Positions 45,956-55,734 of a stretch of DNA of 64,000 nucleotides are shown here, piece by piece; the first letter of the stretch is position 1, and each line of letters opens with the position of its first letter. Position numbers and translations under genes: made by a program. Origin of the DNA: Bacillus sp. OV322 (lineage in GTDB: Bacteria > Bacillota > Bacilli > Bacillales > DSM-1321); contig NZ_FOMA01000004.1 in NCBI RefSeq assembly GCF_900112495.1, forward strand, positions 372,001 through 436,000. The letters are read 5' to 3'. A model generated the notes under the pieces. The model did not search any database. It saw only the letters and a list, made by a program, of their open reading frames with translations, and was not told where the DNA came from.

Positions 45956-46435
45956 GTGTTTAATGTTGAATCCTACCAAGGAAATAAAGAAGAAAATTAT
46001 AAGATGGTTATAAAACAGCTCGTTTCTCTTATTGAAGACGAAAAGAATATGGTAGCTAATCTTAGCAATGCTTCAAGTCTTTTAAACCAGTTCCTCGATG
46101 AAGTGAACTGGGTGGGCTTTTACCTTATAGAAGGAACAGAGCTTGTTCTGGGACCATTTCAAGGGCTGCCGGCATGTGTCCGCATCCCGTTTGGAAAGGG
46201 TGTTTGCGGAACCTCTGCAGCAGAACGCAAAACCATGCGAATTGAAGATGTGCACCAGTTCCCGGGACATATTGCCTGTGATGCTGCATCACGTTCTGAA
46301 ATCGTGGTTCCACTCCTTAAGAATGGAGAACTGCTTGGAGTTCTTGATATCGACAGCCCAATCATCAAAAGGTTTGATGAAATTGACGAAAAGATGCTTC
46401 AGGAATTCGCCAGCACCCTCGCTCAATATCTGTAG
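45956..46435 (+). CDS. ytsP: Free methionine-(R)-sulfoxide reductase, GAF type (YtsP)
   Basis: Reduces free methionine-R-sulfoxide with thioredoxin. The ~159-residue GAF domain has the catalytic cysteine trio: PACVRIPFGKGVCGTSAA and HIACDAASRSEIVVPLL (about 74, 84 and 108), plus VNWVGFYLIEG and LGVLDIDSP. GTG 45956 is preceded by AAGGTGA at a 6-nt distance; the ATG at 45950 touches the RBS. It converges on dgcP with a long perfect terminator between. Confidence 0.93.
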   Translation: MFNVESYQGNKEENYKMVIKQLVSLIEDEKNMVANLSNASSLLNQFLDEVNWVGFYLIEGTELVLGPFQGLPACVRIPFGKGVCGTSAAERKTMRIEDVHQFPGHIACDAASRSEIVVPLLKNGELLGVLDIDSPIIKRFDEIDEKMLQEFASTLAQYL

Positions 46436-46564
46436 GATAATGGAATATCCAGCAGCAAAATCCAGGTTCTGAACTTGAAGACACAGAAAAAGCCTTAAAG
46501 GGCAGCCTTTAAATTGGCCTCTGCCCTTAGACAGCCAGCGTACAAAGTAAGGTAAATAAACATC

Positions 46565-46610
46565 AAAGAAGCCGTCCTATTCTATAATTATAGAATAGGA
46601 CGGCTTCTTT
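46565..46610. terminator. 46-bp perfect palindrome between convergent ytsP and dgcP
   Basis: AAAGAAGCCGTCC... mirrored exactly to ...GGACGGCTTCTTT: 23 complementary bp about the centre TATAATTATA. T-tracts at both outer ends make it a symmetrical bidirectional terminator. Confidence 0.85.
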
Positions 46611-46672
46611 CCATTTTGGCTAATCCTGGTTTTGCTGCGTCTTTTAAAGATTAAACCTTTCAAAGTTCTGGC

Positions 46673-48550
46673 TTAACAATGCCCGTCCTCCTGGACCAGC
46701 ACCTTGTTTTTACCGGAGCTCTTCGCCATATATAAAGCCTCGTCAGCCCGCTTAAACAATGCATTGGCATTATCAGACGCAGAGTTGGTCCAATAAGATA
46801 CCCCGCAGGAGATCGTGATGCGGGGGCTGGACAATTCGCCGACTCTTTTCAGGAGCCGCTCGGCAATCCTTACACCAGCCTCCAGGGAAACTTTCGGCAA
46901 ATAGATTGCGAGCTCTTCCCCGCCCCACCTAGCTCCGATATCAGTTTCACGGATATTGCAGTTAATCAGTTTTGCGACCTGAATTAAAATATCATCGCCC
47001 ACCTGATGCCCATACGTATCGTTCACTACCTTAAAATCATCAATATCGATAAGGATAAACGTTCCCTCTTCATCATTTTCCATGGAGTGATAAATTTTTT
47101 CATCCAAATAACTTCTGGAGTACAGCTTTGTCAGATGGTCTGTAATGACCATTTTTTCCAGTTCTTCACGAAGCATGGAATTCACCACAGCAAGACTTGA
47201 ATGATGGATGAGGGACTGAAGCAATTTAAACATTTCGAAGGAAAAATTGTAGGGCTTTTTATGAAGAACAACCGCAAATCCTTTCAGGCTATCACTTGCC
47301 ATCATCGGTACTGCCATCAATGATGGATACATGATATCCTCATCTGTCAGCTGAAGGCTCAGGTCACCAATGAACAGGGCTTCTTTATCGGCATTTATTT
47401 TTTCCTTCAAATACGATATGTATAAATCAGATTCTTTTGTATGGAAGAAATCGGTACTGCCATCGAGGTAATTAACCTCGCCATTTGCCTGCACGAGGAT
47501 AAATCCTGTTTCATCTGCCTTAAAAGACTTCATGATCTGCTGCTTCATATAGCTCATCGTTTCACTCAGCCTCAAACTGGAGTTTAACCGGTGAGAGGTT
47601 TCGTTAATAAGCTGCAAATCCGCTATCACACGCTTTGACTGTTCATATAGCTGGGCATTTTCCATAGCTCCCCCTGCTGCATCTGCAAGCATTGTAATAA
47701 ACTCAATTTCAGCTTTCGGGAAAACCAGGGCATGAGGTGCTATTATCTGCAGAACTCCGTAAACTCCCTGCTTCCCATTTAGAGGAGCATAAAGAATGGA
47801 CTTCTTTTCTGCCAGATAATCCTCCATTTGAATGGTTCCTGTCACATAGCATTGAAGAGCAGCGGCATTCTCGCTGTCATACTCCAAATCCTTAATAGGA
47901 AGATTTTTGCGGTTTACAATATCATGGGATATCAGCAAATAATATGTTAAGGAAGGATAGACTTCTTGCAATGTATCGATTACTTCACTAAGAACAGCAT
48001 CCATGCTCATAGAGGAGTGAATTCTTTGGGTGACACTCAATAATTGTTTATTGCGCCTTTCCTTTTTGGCCAATTTGAAAAAGGTTAAAGATGTCTTGAT
48101 CAATTTTTTGAATTCACGTGCAGTTTCTTTAGCTTCTTCACAGCCAATTTCCTTTAAAGATCCCTTTTGTTTTTCCTTTATTGCCAGGACCCCAATGATT
48201 CCGCTCCCATCTAAGATTGGCAGGATCACTTCAAATTCAGCAAGCTCTTTCACAGATTCATTATTATATGAATAAAGGGCCGTTCCCAATTCAGATAATG
48301 CCTGTTCATCACAGGGAAACCCGGCGCCTGCATCCGCAATGGCACTTGTAGATGCTTCTATGAATAAAAGCTGTTTCCATTCATCATATTTAAAGTAGGC
48401 AACCTCTGCTGCATCCAATGCATCACGTATACAGGAAAGCAGTTTTTCAAAGAATTCACCATAAAAAAGAATATGGCCTTCTGTATACTCCATATAGTCA
48501 AAAAATAAAGATTTTAAATTATAAAGCAGTTGGCTTGTGTCATATTTCAT
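46673..48550 (-). CDS. dgcP: Diguanylate cyclase with GAF domains (DgcP/YtrP-like)
   Basis: Synthesises c-di-GMP from two GTP. ~625 residues, soluble. GAF-like regions cover the first ~450 residues (PILDGSGIIGVLAIKEKQKG; LYAPLNGKQGVYGVLQIIAPH; FIGDLSLQLTDEDIMYPSLM). The GGDEF domain (~465-620) starts DHLTKLYSRSYLDEKIY and has active site GARWGGEELAIYL, with Leu in place of the usual Phe. An inhibitory I-site RETD lies five residues before it, so product inhibition is likely. Start chosen at ATG 48550 (MKYDTSQL); AGGG is 9 nt upstream and overlaps the alternative ATG 48559. Confidence 0.9.
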   Translation of the reverse strand: MKYDTSQLLYNLKSLFFDYMEYTEGHILFYGEFFEKLLSCIRDALDAAEVAYFKYDEWKQLLFIEASTSAIADAGAGFPCDEQALSELGTALYSYNNESVKELAEFEVILPILDGSGIIGVLAIKEKQKGSLKEIGCEEAKETAREFKKLIKTSLTFFKLAKKERRNKQLLSVTQRIHSSMSMDAVLSEVIDTLQEVYPSLTYYLLISHDIVNRKNLPIKDLEYDSENAAALQCYVTGTIQMEDYLAEKKSILYAPLNGKQGVYGVLQIIAPHALVFPKAEIEFITMLADAAGGAMENAQLYEQSKRVIADLQLINETSHRLNSSLRLSETMSYMKQQIMKSFKADETGFILVQANGEVNYLDGSTDFFHTKESDLYISYLKEKINADKEALFIGDLSLQLTDEDIMYPSLMAVPMMASDSLKGFAVVLHKKPYNFSFEMFKLLQSLIHHSSLAVVNSMLREELEKMVITDHLTKLYSRSYLDEKIYHSMENDEEGTFILIDIDDFKVVNDTYGHQVGDDILIQVAKLINCNIRETDIGARWGGEELAIYLPKVSLEAGVRIAERLLKRVGELSSPRITISCGVSYWTNSASDNANALFKRADEALYMAKSSGKNKVLVQEDGHC

Positions 48551-48559
48551 CACTATCAT

Positions 48560-48840
48560 CCCTATATTGGCGCTTTAGCTTAACGCCTGCACTTTTAAAG
48601 TTCAAAAGACCTGGTCTATAAGACCTATCCAAAATACCATCAATGTTTGATATGCAAGAAATTACTATGCGGAATATTCTTACATCCATTATAAACGCTG
48701 CATGCTGAAATTACTTCTATAATTTTTAATGCAGCCCCTTTTTTTGTAAATTTTTTCTTCTAATCAAGGTAAAATGGCCTACTTTATTCTCTTCTTCTTT
48801 TCTTCAATACGCTTTATAGCTTTTCACATTCAGAATTCCG
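48560..48840. other. Gene-free gap between dgcP and the rpsD promoter
   Basis: AT-rich with polypyrimidine tracts (48740-48800). I see no ORF with an RBS and no repeat family member. The dgcP promoter must lie here, but no good hexamer pair stands out. Confidence 0.4.
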
Positions 48841-48841
48841 C

Positions 48842-48870
48842 TTGACTCTCTCAATAATAAATTATATAAT
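48842..48870 (+). promoter_or_regulatory. Strong SigA promoter of rpsD
   Basis: TTGACT (48842-48847), exactly 17 nt, TATAAT (48865-48870). Transcription should start near 48877, giving a ~180-nt leader. Confidence 0.9.
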
Positions 48871-48899
48871 ACTCTTTGTGTAAAATATTGCAGCCTATG

Positions 48900-48990
48900 T
48901 GAAAGCATTTATGCTCTCATTTTGTTCCTCTTAAGAGGTGCATCTCGTAACCCTCTGCTGCTAGGGCGAAGGTGCATGAAAACAAAATGG
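48900..48990 (+). ncRNA. Ribosomal protein S4 autoregulatory leader
   Basis: The rpsD leader folds into a closed structure: outer stem CATTTTGTT (48918-48926) / AACAAAATG (48981-48989), inner hairpins CCTCTTAAGAGG and CCCT-CTGCTGCT-AGGG, and a TGCATC/GGTGCA pairing. In Bacillus S4 binds a pseudoknotted leader of rpsD and blocks translation; this matches in position, size and form. Confidence 0.8.
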
Positions 48991-49056
48991 TCTTACTTGT
49001 GATGTCACAACGGTTTTTATTTTACCAAAATAAAAACATAAGAGGAGGAGTCATTC

Positions 49057-49659
49057 ATGGCTCGTTATACTGGCCCAAGCTGGAAATTATCCCGTCGTTT
49101 AGGAATTTCCCTAACAGGTACTGGTAAAGAATTAGAAAAACGCCCTTACGCTCCAGGACAACACGGTCCTAACCAACGTAAGAAAATTTCCGAATACGGA
49201 ATGCAATTACAAGAAAAGCAAAAGCTTCGTCACATGTACGGTGTTAACGAACGTCAATTCCGTTCATTATTTGATAAAGCTGGAAAATTACAAGGTAAAC
49301 ACGGTGAAAACTTCATGGTTCTTCTTGAATCACGTCTTGATAACGTTGTTTACCGCCTTGGTCTTGCTCGCACTCGCCGTCAGGCTCGCCAGCTTGTAAA
49401 CCACGGTCACGTAACTGTTAACGGAAGCCGCGTTGATATTCCATCTTTCAAAGTATTAGCTGGACATACAATCGGTGTTCGTGAAAAATCACGTAACCTT
49501 GATATCGTTAAAGAAGCTGTTGAGTCTACAAACTTCGTACCAGACTTCTTATCTTTTGACGCTGAGAAATTAGAAGGTACTTTCACTCGTTTACCAGAAC
49601 GTTCTGAATTGCCTGCTGAAATCAACGAAGCTCTTATCGTTGAATTCTACTCTCGTTAA
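49057..49659 (+). CDS. rpsD: 30S ribosomal protein S4
   Basis: Primary 16S rRNA-binding protein that nucleates 30S assembly. A 200-residue protein with [18 protein letters not shown] at the N-terminus, [18 protein letters not shown], and the S4 RNA-binding domain ([35 protein letters not shown]). The zinc-type cysteines are absent (C-minus form). ATG at 49057 with AAGAGGAGGAG upstream. Codon use is clearly biased to highly expressed codons (CGT, GGT, TTA) compared with neighbours. As in bacilli generally it is monocistronic, with an autoregulatory leader. Confidence 0.98.
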   Translation: MARYTGPSWKLSRRLGISLTGTGKELEKRPYAPGQHGPNQRKKISEYGMQLQEKQKLRHMYGVNERQFRSLFDKAGKLQGKHGENFMVLLESRLDNVVYRLGLARTRRQARQLVNHGHVTVNGSRVDIPSFKVLAGHTIGVREKSRNLDIVKEAVESTNFVPDFLSFDAEKLEGTFTRLPERSELPAEINEALIVEFYSR

Positions 49660-49686
49660 TTAATACGCTTTGTAAATAGCGTAGGG

Positions 49687-49731
49687 AAAAACCCTAGAAA
49701 CCTTGATTTATCAATGGTTCTAGGGTTTTTT
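49687..49731 (+). terminator. Terminator of rpsD
   Basis: AAAACCCTAGAAACC...GGTTCTAGGGTTTTTTTT hairpin (one bulge) starting 28 bp after the stop, with T8. Confidence 0.9.
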
Positions 49732-49756
49732 TTGTTTGTTTTCAGCTTTGCAGATA

Positions 49757-49984
49757 TATGTATTCTTCCCCTTTGCTGCTATGGAACAAGGGGTTGATTT
49801 CCGCCCCAGGTTGCTCGCTTTCCGCGGGGCAGCCGGTGAGCCTCCTCGGCTGCGCCTGCTTAGGTCTCACCTGTTCTGCTCATCCCGCAGGAGTCTCACA
49901 CCTTACCCTCCAATCAACCCGGTTTCACAGTGGGATCGCTTCACAGAAATATTTAAAAACAACATTCTTTAAGAAAAGAGCCTA
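49757..49984 (-). repeat. MITE-like 230-bp element, copy 4 (reverse)
   Basis: Right end CTTTAAGAAAAGAGCCTA is intact; the left terminal repeat is degraded (GTATTCTTCCCC before CTTTGCTGCTATGGAAC). The core is well conserved: CCTCCAATCAACCCGG, CCCGCAGGAGTCTCAC, GGTTGCTCGCTTTCCGCGGG. It lies right after the rpsD terminator. Short open frames across it are chance readings of repeat DNA. Confidence 0.8.
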
Positions 49985-50031
49985 TTCGAAAAAATAGAGC
50001 AGCAATCGTAAATGTTTCTGTTGCACTTGCA

Positions 50032-50076
50032 TAAAAAAGAAGGCTTTCAATGTATAAAATTGATGCCCTTTTTTTA
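50032..50076 (-). terminator. Terminator-like hairpin downstream of the 113-residue acidic protein gene
   Basis: AAAAAAGAAGGC-TT-TCAAT...ATTGA-T-GCC-C-TTTTTT stem with small bulges, 47 bp past the stop codon at 50123. Confidence 0.6.
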
Positions 50077-50122
50077 TGACTTTAGCGGATGGTTATTCCA
50101 GTGCATACATGGTTTATTGATT

Positions 50123-50464
50123 TCACCATTCCCTCCACTCTTCAGTTATATCATCTTTTGATTCCAAACCCGATATGCGTGCTGCTTCTGTAATAAACTC
50201 ACATAGGTCTTCTCTCTCCATTATTTCAATAAAGTCATCATATTTCTCATTTAGTTCATTTAATCTTATTACAACACTTTTTACACATTCCACTATTTCT
50301 TCTTCAGTTGGATTTTCTGTCAGTTCTTTTAGGCTATTGATGTATGAATCCAGAACAGTATTAGTTGCATCTATATTTTCAGATGTAAATAAATCATCAC
50401 CTTCATTCATTCTTTCTTTCCATTCAATCGTTGGTTTTTTTTCAGTTAACTCTTCAAAAGTCAT
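50123..50464 (-). CDS. Unassigned acidic 113-residue protein
   Basis: No named family recognised. Strongly acidic and helical (KKPTIEWKERMNEGDDLF, NPTEEEIVECVKSVVIRLNELNEKYDDFIE, ending DDITEEWREW), with no membrane segment or signal peptide. ATG at 50464 with GGGAGGA 6 nt upstream shows that it is probably translated. Small acidic proteins of this kind are often immunity or anti-factor proteins, but no toxin partner lies beside it, so that is not claimed. AT-rich codons set it apart from the conserved genes. Confidence 0.65.
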   Translation of the reverse strand: MTFEELTEKKPTIEWKERMNEGDDLFTSENIDATNTVLDSYINSLKELTENPTEEEIVECVKSVVIRLNELNEKYDDFIEIMEREDLCEFITEAARISGLESKDDITEEWREW

Positions 50465-50715
50465 AATTATCCTCCCTGAAATGCAATTATTAATAACCTC
50501 TTTTTAGACTTTTAAGTCCATATCTTGATTATCAAAGTACCCTGAATGGATTCCCTGAATGGATTCTTCTTCAAGCAACTTGAACTTTAGTATTTTAAAA
50601 AAAGCTGCCAGAATGACACCTTGACCTAAAACCCTTGCACTTTCATTTCATGTTTCTCATTAAATATTTTAATAAGGGCATCATAAATCATGTCGTTAAA
50701 TGAGGAGTGTGTCCA

Positions 50716-51516
50716 ATGAAAAAAATATTGTTTTTTATCTTCCTTTTATTGATTCCTTTCTTCTCCTTTCTAATAAATGTGTCCGCATCCACTAAAAGTC
50801 GTGAGGAATATGAAAAAACTGGACGTGTTATTTGGGAAGTTAACACAAAGGAAAAATTAGTTGCCATTACTTTTGATGATGGACCTCATCCTTTTTTTAC
50901 CCCACAAATACTTGATATATTAGCTAAATATGATGCTAAAGCCACCTTTTTTGTAGCTGGTAATAAAGTAATAAGATTTCCTGAACTATTAAAACAGGAA
51001 GTAAAAGAAGGACACGAAATTGCCAATCATACTTATCATCATATTTACGGAAATATTACATCAGCAAAACTATCATCAGAATTAGAAGAAACAGATAAAA
51101 TTATAGAGAAGTCAGTTGGTTTAAAACCGACTCTTTACCGCCCAGTAGGTGGTTTTTATAATGATTTAATTATTAATACTGCATTAAAAAACGGAAAAGA
51201 TGTCGTTTTATGGTCATGGGGTCAGGACTCTCGTGATTGGGCAAATCCACCCGCAAGTCAAATTTATAACAATATAACAAAAGGAGTAAAACCAGGTAAT
51301 ATCATTCTCTTTCATGATTGGCATGGCAGTGAATATACTCAGACTTCTCAAACCGTTACTGTATTAGATAACATTTTGGGGTTTTTATACGATAAAGGGT
51401 ATAAATGTGTAACTGTATCTGAATTGCTTTACCAGTCGACACAAATAATTCCAGACTCTTTTGAACTTTATCCTACAAATTCCATAAGGAGTCAAATACA
51501 CATAAAAGAGAGATAG
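50716..51516 (+). CDS. Polysaccharide deacetylase (NodB/CE4), PdaA-like, secreted
   Basis: ~266 residues. Signal peptide KKILFFIFLLLIPFFSFLINVSAS. The CE4 domain has motif 1 AITFDDGPH (catalytic base and metal Asp), motif 2 HEIANHTYHH, motif 3 LYRPVGGFYN and later ILFHDWHG. CE4 enzymes remove N- or O-acetyl groups from peptidoglycan or other polysaccharides; in bacilli PdaA acts in the spore cortex, others confer lysozyme resistance. Which one this is cannot be told. ATG 50716 with GAGGAG 8 nt upstream; a GTG at 50707 overlaps that RBS. AT-rich, within the accessory patch. Confidence 0.85.
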   Translation: MKKILFFIFLLLIPFFSFLINVSASTKSREEYEKTGRVIWEVNTKEKLVAITFDDGPHPFFTPQILDILAKYDAKATFFVAGNKVIRFPELLKQEVKEGHEIANHTYHHIYGNITSAKLSSELEETDKIIEKSVGLKPTLYRPVGGFYNDLIINTALKNGKDVVLWSWGQDSRDWANPPASQIYNNITKGVKPGNIILFHDWHGSEYTQTSQTVTVLDNILGFLYDKGYKCVTVSELLYQSTQIIPDSFELYPTNSIRSQIHIKER

Positions 51517-51530
51517 ATTATCATCTCTCT
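51507..51530 (+). terminator. Terminator of the deacetylase gene
   Basis: AGAGAGAT / ATCTCTCT stem and T5, overlapping the stop codon. Confidence 0.8.
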
Positions 51531-51626
51531 TTTTCCACTAACCTGCCGCTTTAGCTCTATAAGAAAAAAGCGACACTTCGTTATTGAAATATCGCACCTA
51601 TGAGTTCAAGAAGATTTAATATTAGA

Positions 51627-52289
51627 TTATGTTAAATTTTCAATGATTGAAGGTAATTCCGCCAAATCATCTACTATAAAATCTGCTTCGACATTGTTCC
51701 ATTGAAAATCTTTTTTCCAAATCCCCTTCATCCCTGCATTTTGAGCAGCGTTCACATCATTTTTTGGATGATCGCCAACAAATATACTTTCATTAGGTGA
51801 AACATTCAGTTGCTCTAAGGCTCTCTTAAATATTTGAGGATCAGGTTTTTTAATTCCTTCCCATTCAGACACTAATATCGTTTCAAAATACTTTTTAATA
51901 CCTAAAGCCCTTATATTATCTATCTGAAATTGTCCTTTTCCATTTGTAATCATTCCTAGAACAAGGTTGTTACTTCGTAATTTTTCTAACATGCTAATAA
52001 GATTTGGAAATGGGACGCAACTATTCTTAAATTGGCTTATATAATCTTGAAGCAAATCTTCCCAAGTTATCCCTGTAATATCAAATTCACCAGCCAATTG
52101 TTGATATACTTTATCTTTCCAAACATAACCTCGACAATCTAACTCTATGAACCTTGATGTGTATTTCTCTTTCGGTATATGTCCTATCCATTTATTTAAT
52201 CTTTCATATTGTCCGTCAATAAATTTTTTTAGTGAAGCATCTCTATTTAATAAAGTTCCATCTAAATCAAAAATCACTGCATTAATCAC
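51627..52289 (-). CDS. HAD superfamily hydrolase (subfamily IA)
   Basis: ~220 residues. Motif I VIFDLDGTLLNRD with nucleophile Asp, helical cap domain (~15-90), motif II MITNGKGQFQ, motif III KKPDPQIFKRALEQL, motif IV FVGDHPKNDVNAAQNAGM. A typical phosphoglycolate-phosphatase/YjjG-like phosphatase; substrate unknown. I choose GTG 52289 (VINAVIFD) since GGGAGTGGGGGA precedes it; TTG 52310 lies upstream of that RBS. It converges on the deacetylase gene. Confidence 0.88.
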   Translation of the reverse strand: MINAVIFDLDGTLLNRDASLKKFIDGQYERLNKWIGHIPKEKYTSRFIELDCRGYVWKDKVYQQLAGEFDITGITWEDLLQDYISQFKNSCVPFPNLISMLEKLRSNNLVLGMITNGKGQFQIDNIRALGIKKYFETILVSEWEGIKKPDPQIFKRALEQLNVSPNESIFVGDHPKNDVNAAQNAGMKGIWKKDFQWNNVEADFIVDDLAELPSIIENLT

Positions 52290-52496
52290 TTTTCCCCCAC
52301 TCCCTAACAATTACATAATTATCTATTTCGTTATACTTACTCCATTTTCCTTGTTGAACTATCCTGACCCTTTAGTGGAATAAAAAAGGTGCCTAGCAGC
52401 CAAGTCTTCACCGAAATCAAAATGTAAACATTCTGTCACCGTAATACAGTTGATGTTAGGATTTTGAAAGTATAAACTTTACTTACTATATGAGGA

Positions 52497-52832
52497 GTGA
52501 TTAGGCTGAAAACAGTAACCGCTGATAAACTAGTATTCAAGAAAAAATTTTCGATGATTGAGCAATTTGCAATCAAAGATTTCCTGTTTAAATGGGTTGG
52601 AAGACCAGCAGAAGGAATTGATGATTTTCTGCCCCTTGAGTACACAGAAAGTGTCTTTGCGAAGATGGAGACAAAACAGGTAACAGCTTTACTCATTAAT
52701 GGGGATGAATATTTCAGATATGCGACAATATCAGAAGATAATCAAATTGTTATAGGTGTTGTAGATTCGGATAAAGAGTTAATGCATAGAATCATTTCTC
52801 TGGATGAGGTTTTAATAGGTAAGCACTTGTAA
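52497..52832 (+). CDS. Unassigned ~110-residue protein with unusual start
   Basis: No family recognised. Soluble, mixed composition (KKKFSMIEQFAIKDFLFKWV, KMETKQVTALLINGDEYFRY, IVIGVVDSDKELMHRIISL). The only canonical start, GTG 52497, lies inside the Shine-Dalgarno (GAGGAGTG); the RBS would fit CTG at 52506 (8 nt), so initiation may be at CTG, or the GTG may be used inefficiently. No terminator of quality follows. It lies in the accessory patch between the HAD gene and the broken VOC gene. Confidence 0.5.
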   Translation: MIRLKTVTADKLVFKKKFSMIEQFAIKDFLFKWVGRPAEGIDDFLPLEYTESVFAKMETKQVTALLINGDEYFRYATISEDNQIVIGVVDSDKELMHRIISLDEVLIGKHL

Positions 52833-53128
52833 TATGCTTGCCTCTCTTTTTCGTCCAATTTGTATACTCCCCACAAATTTTTTACTTAATTCTTCAGTTT
52901 AATTATAAAAGATTCTTCAATCATCCTTCGCGCCCATTAGATCAATAAAAAAAAGCAGCCAAGAATAGCAGCTGGATCTTCAACTATTTAGTTTAAATAC
53001 ACTTCTTCACAAACTAAAATTCCAGCAGATTAAATAGCATTCTCAATTGGTAATGGCTACAAGCTTGTCTCAATTGCTATATCCAGTTACAAGTGTATCC
53101 TGCCCCTTTCATTTAAATAGATGTATGT

Positions 53129-53526
53129 TCAGCAATTTAAAAAATCAATTTCAAAAACATTTCCGAAGGGATCCTCAAAAGCAACATAGCGAGTGTTTCG
53201 TGTAAAAATTTTATACCCTTCGATTTCATTTCATAAAACGTTTGCTCAACAGAATCCATCTCGAATAATAAAACTGTTCTAGCTTCGTTTGAATAATCCC
53301 CTGCGCCTCCATTCTTTTCACACTTAAACGCAACAAGCTGCGTACCTTCTAACTGGAAAATCAATTTATTTTCATGCTCAAGTATTATAGGCATCTCTAG
53401 CAGCTTAGCATAAAACCTTTTTGCTTCATTGAGGTCTGAAAAACAAATATCATCACATTTCCTAATTTGATCTAGTATTCTCCCCTTTTTTGTTTGAATT
53501 TCTGCGGTAAATTTTTTCACTTTCAA
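53129..53526 (-). pseudogene. VOC (glyoxalase/bleomycin-resistance fold) gene with a single frameshift
   Basis: The reading from ATG 53526 has a recognisable VOC half (FSDLNEAKRFYAKLLEMPII, LLFEMDSVEQTFYEMKSKGI), then turns to nonsense after KFLHET near 53198. Shifting frame by one base there restores the missing C-terminus TRYVAFEDPFGNVFEIDF and a natural stop at 53129. The break lies at an A-run (TTT on plus, 53196-53198), so one A appears lost. Intact, the protein would be ~132 residues. This is a recent mutation or a sequencing error. The function of the family ranges from glyoxalase to antibiotic binding. Confidence 0.8.
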
Positions 53527-53767
53527 TGCTGAACCTTATGAAGAGGGATAGTTATCTAAAGGAGCTTTTTAGATACATTGTAACTGTTTGTATAGCCAGC
53601 AAGCGTGCAAATAAATGACTAATAGCACGGGCACATTACAATAGTATTTCTTTGCTAGTTTCTTCATTCAATCATTCCTTTTCTTTAATCCCTCTTACTG
53701 ACTCCTCATTCTTCCCGAAGCCTGCAGTACGTTCATTTTTGGAGAAATACACCACACCATTTTATAA

Positions 53768-54002
53768 AAGGCTCTTTGTTTAAAGATTGTTGTTTTTTTA
53801 ATTTGTTATGTGAGGCATTCCCATTGTCAAGTCAGGTTGATTGGAGCGTAAGGTGCGAGACTCCTGCGGGATTAGCAGAACAGGTGAGACCCCGCAGGCG
53901 TGCAGCCGAGGAGGCTCACCGTCTGCCCAGCGGAAAGCGAGCATCCTGGAGCGGAAATCAGCCACCTTGTTTCATAGCAACAAAGTTTCCGAAAACAGCT
54001 TT
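53768..54002 (+). repeat. MITE-like 230-bp element, copy 5 (forward)
   Basis: Left end AAGGCTCTTTGTTTAAAG, right end TTTCCGAAAACAGCTT; TTATAA occurs just outside the left end (53762-53767) and at the right end (54001-54006), a possible target duplication. Core: TTGATTGGAGCGTAAGGTGC, CCTGCGGGATTAGCAGAACA, GGTGAGACCCCGCAGGCG, GAGGAGGCTCACCG, GCGAGCATCCTGGAGCGGAA. It lies between the broken VOC gene and the tyrS terminator. Confidence 0.85.
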
Positions 54003-54113
54003 ATAAAAAGAAAATTCAACCCGACCCCCATTCATAATCCTTGCTCTTTTCTTTGGCCGTAATTTAGACAACCAATTTCGTCAGCAGCTTTGTTTATTAC
54101 AGGGAGCTTTAAG

Positions 54114-54146
54114 AAAAGCCGGCCCTTTACAACAAGGCCGGCTTTT
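54114..54146 (-). terminator. Terminator of tyrS
   Basis: A perfect 11-bp stem AAAAGCCGGCC (54114-54124) / GGCCGGCTTTT (54136-54146), 32 bp past the tyrS stop. Confidence 0.9.
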
Positions 54147-54177
54147 TCTATGGAGTATTTGAAGCTCTTCTACATCC

Positions 54178-55700
<1,523 letters not shown>

Positions 55701-55734
55701 AGCGTTTCAAAAATAAATATTTAGATAATGAATT

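Noticed and set aside
50123-50464. Acidic 113-residue protein as an antitoxin or immunity protein
   Set aside because: Composition alone is suggestive, but no toxin-like gene is adjacent or co-transcribed; the neighbour is a divergent CE4 deacetylase.
53776-54062. Open frames of 70-80 codons across 53776-54062 and 49736-49997
   Set aside because: They lie inside the 230-bp repeat copies, lack RBSs, and read in different frames in different copies; the conservation is at nucleotide level.
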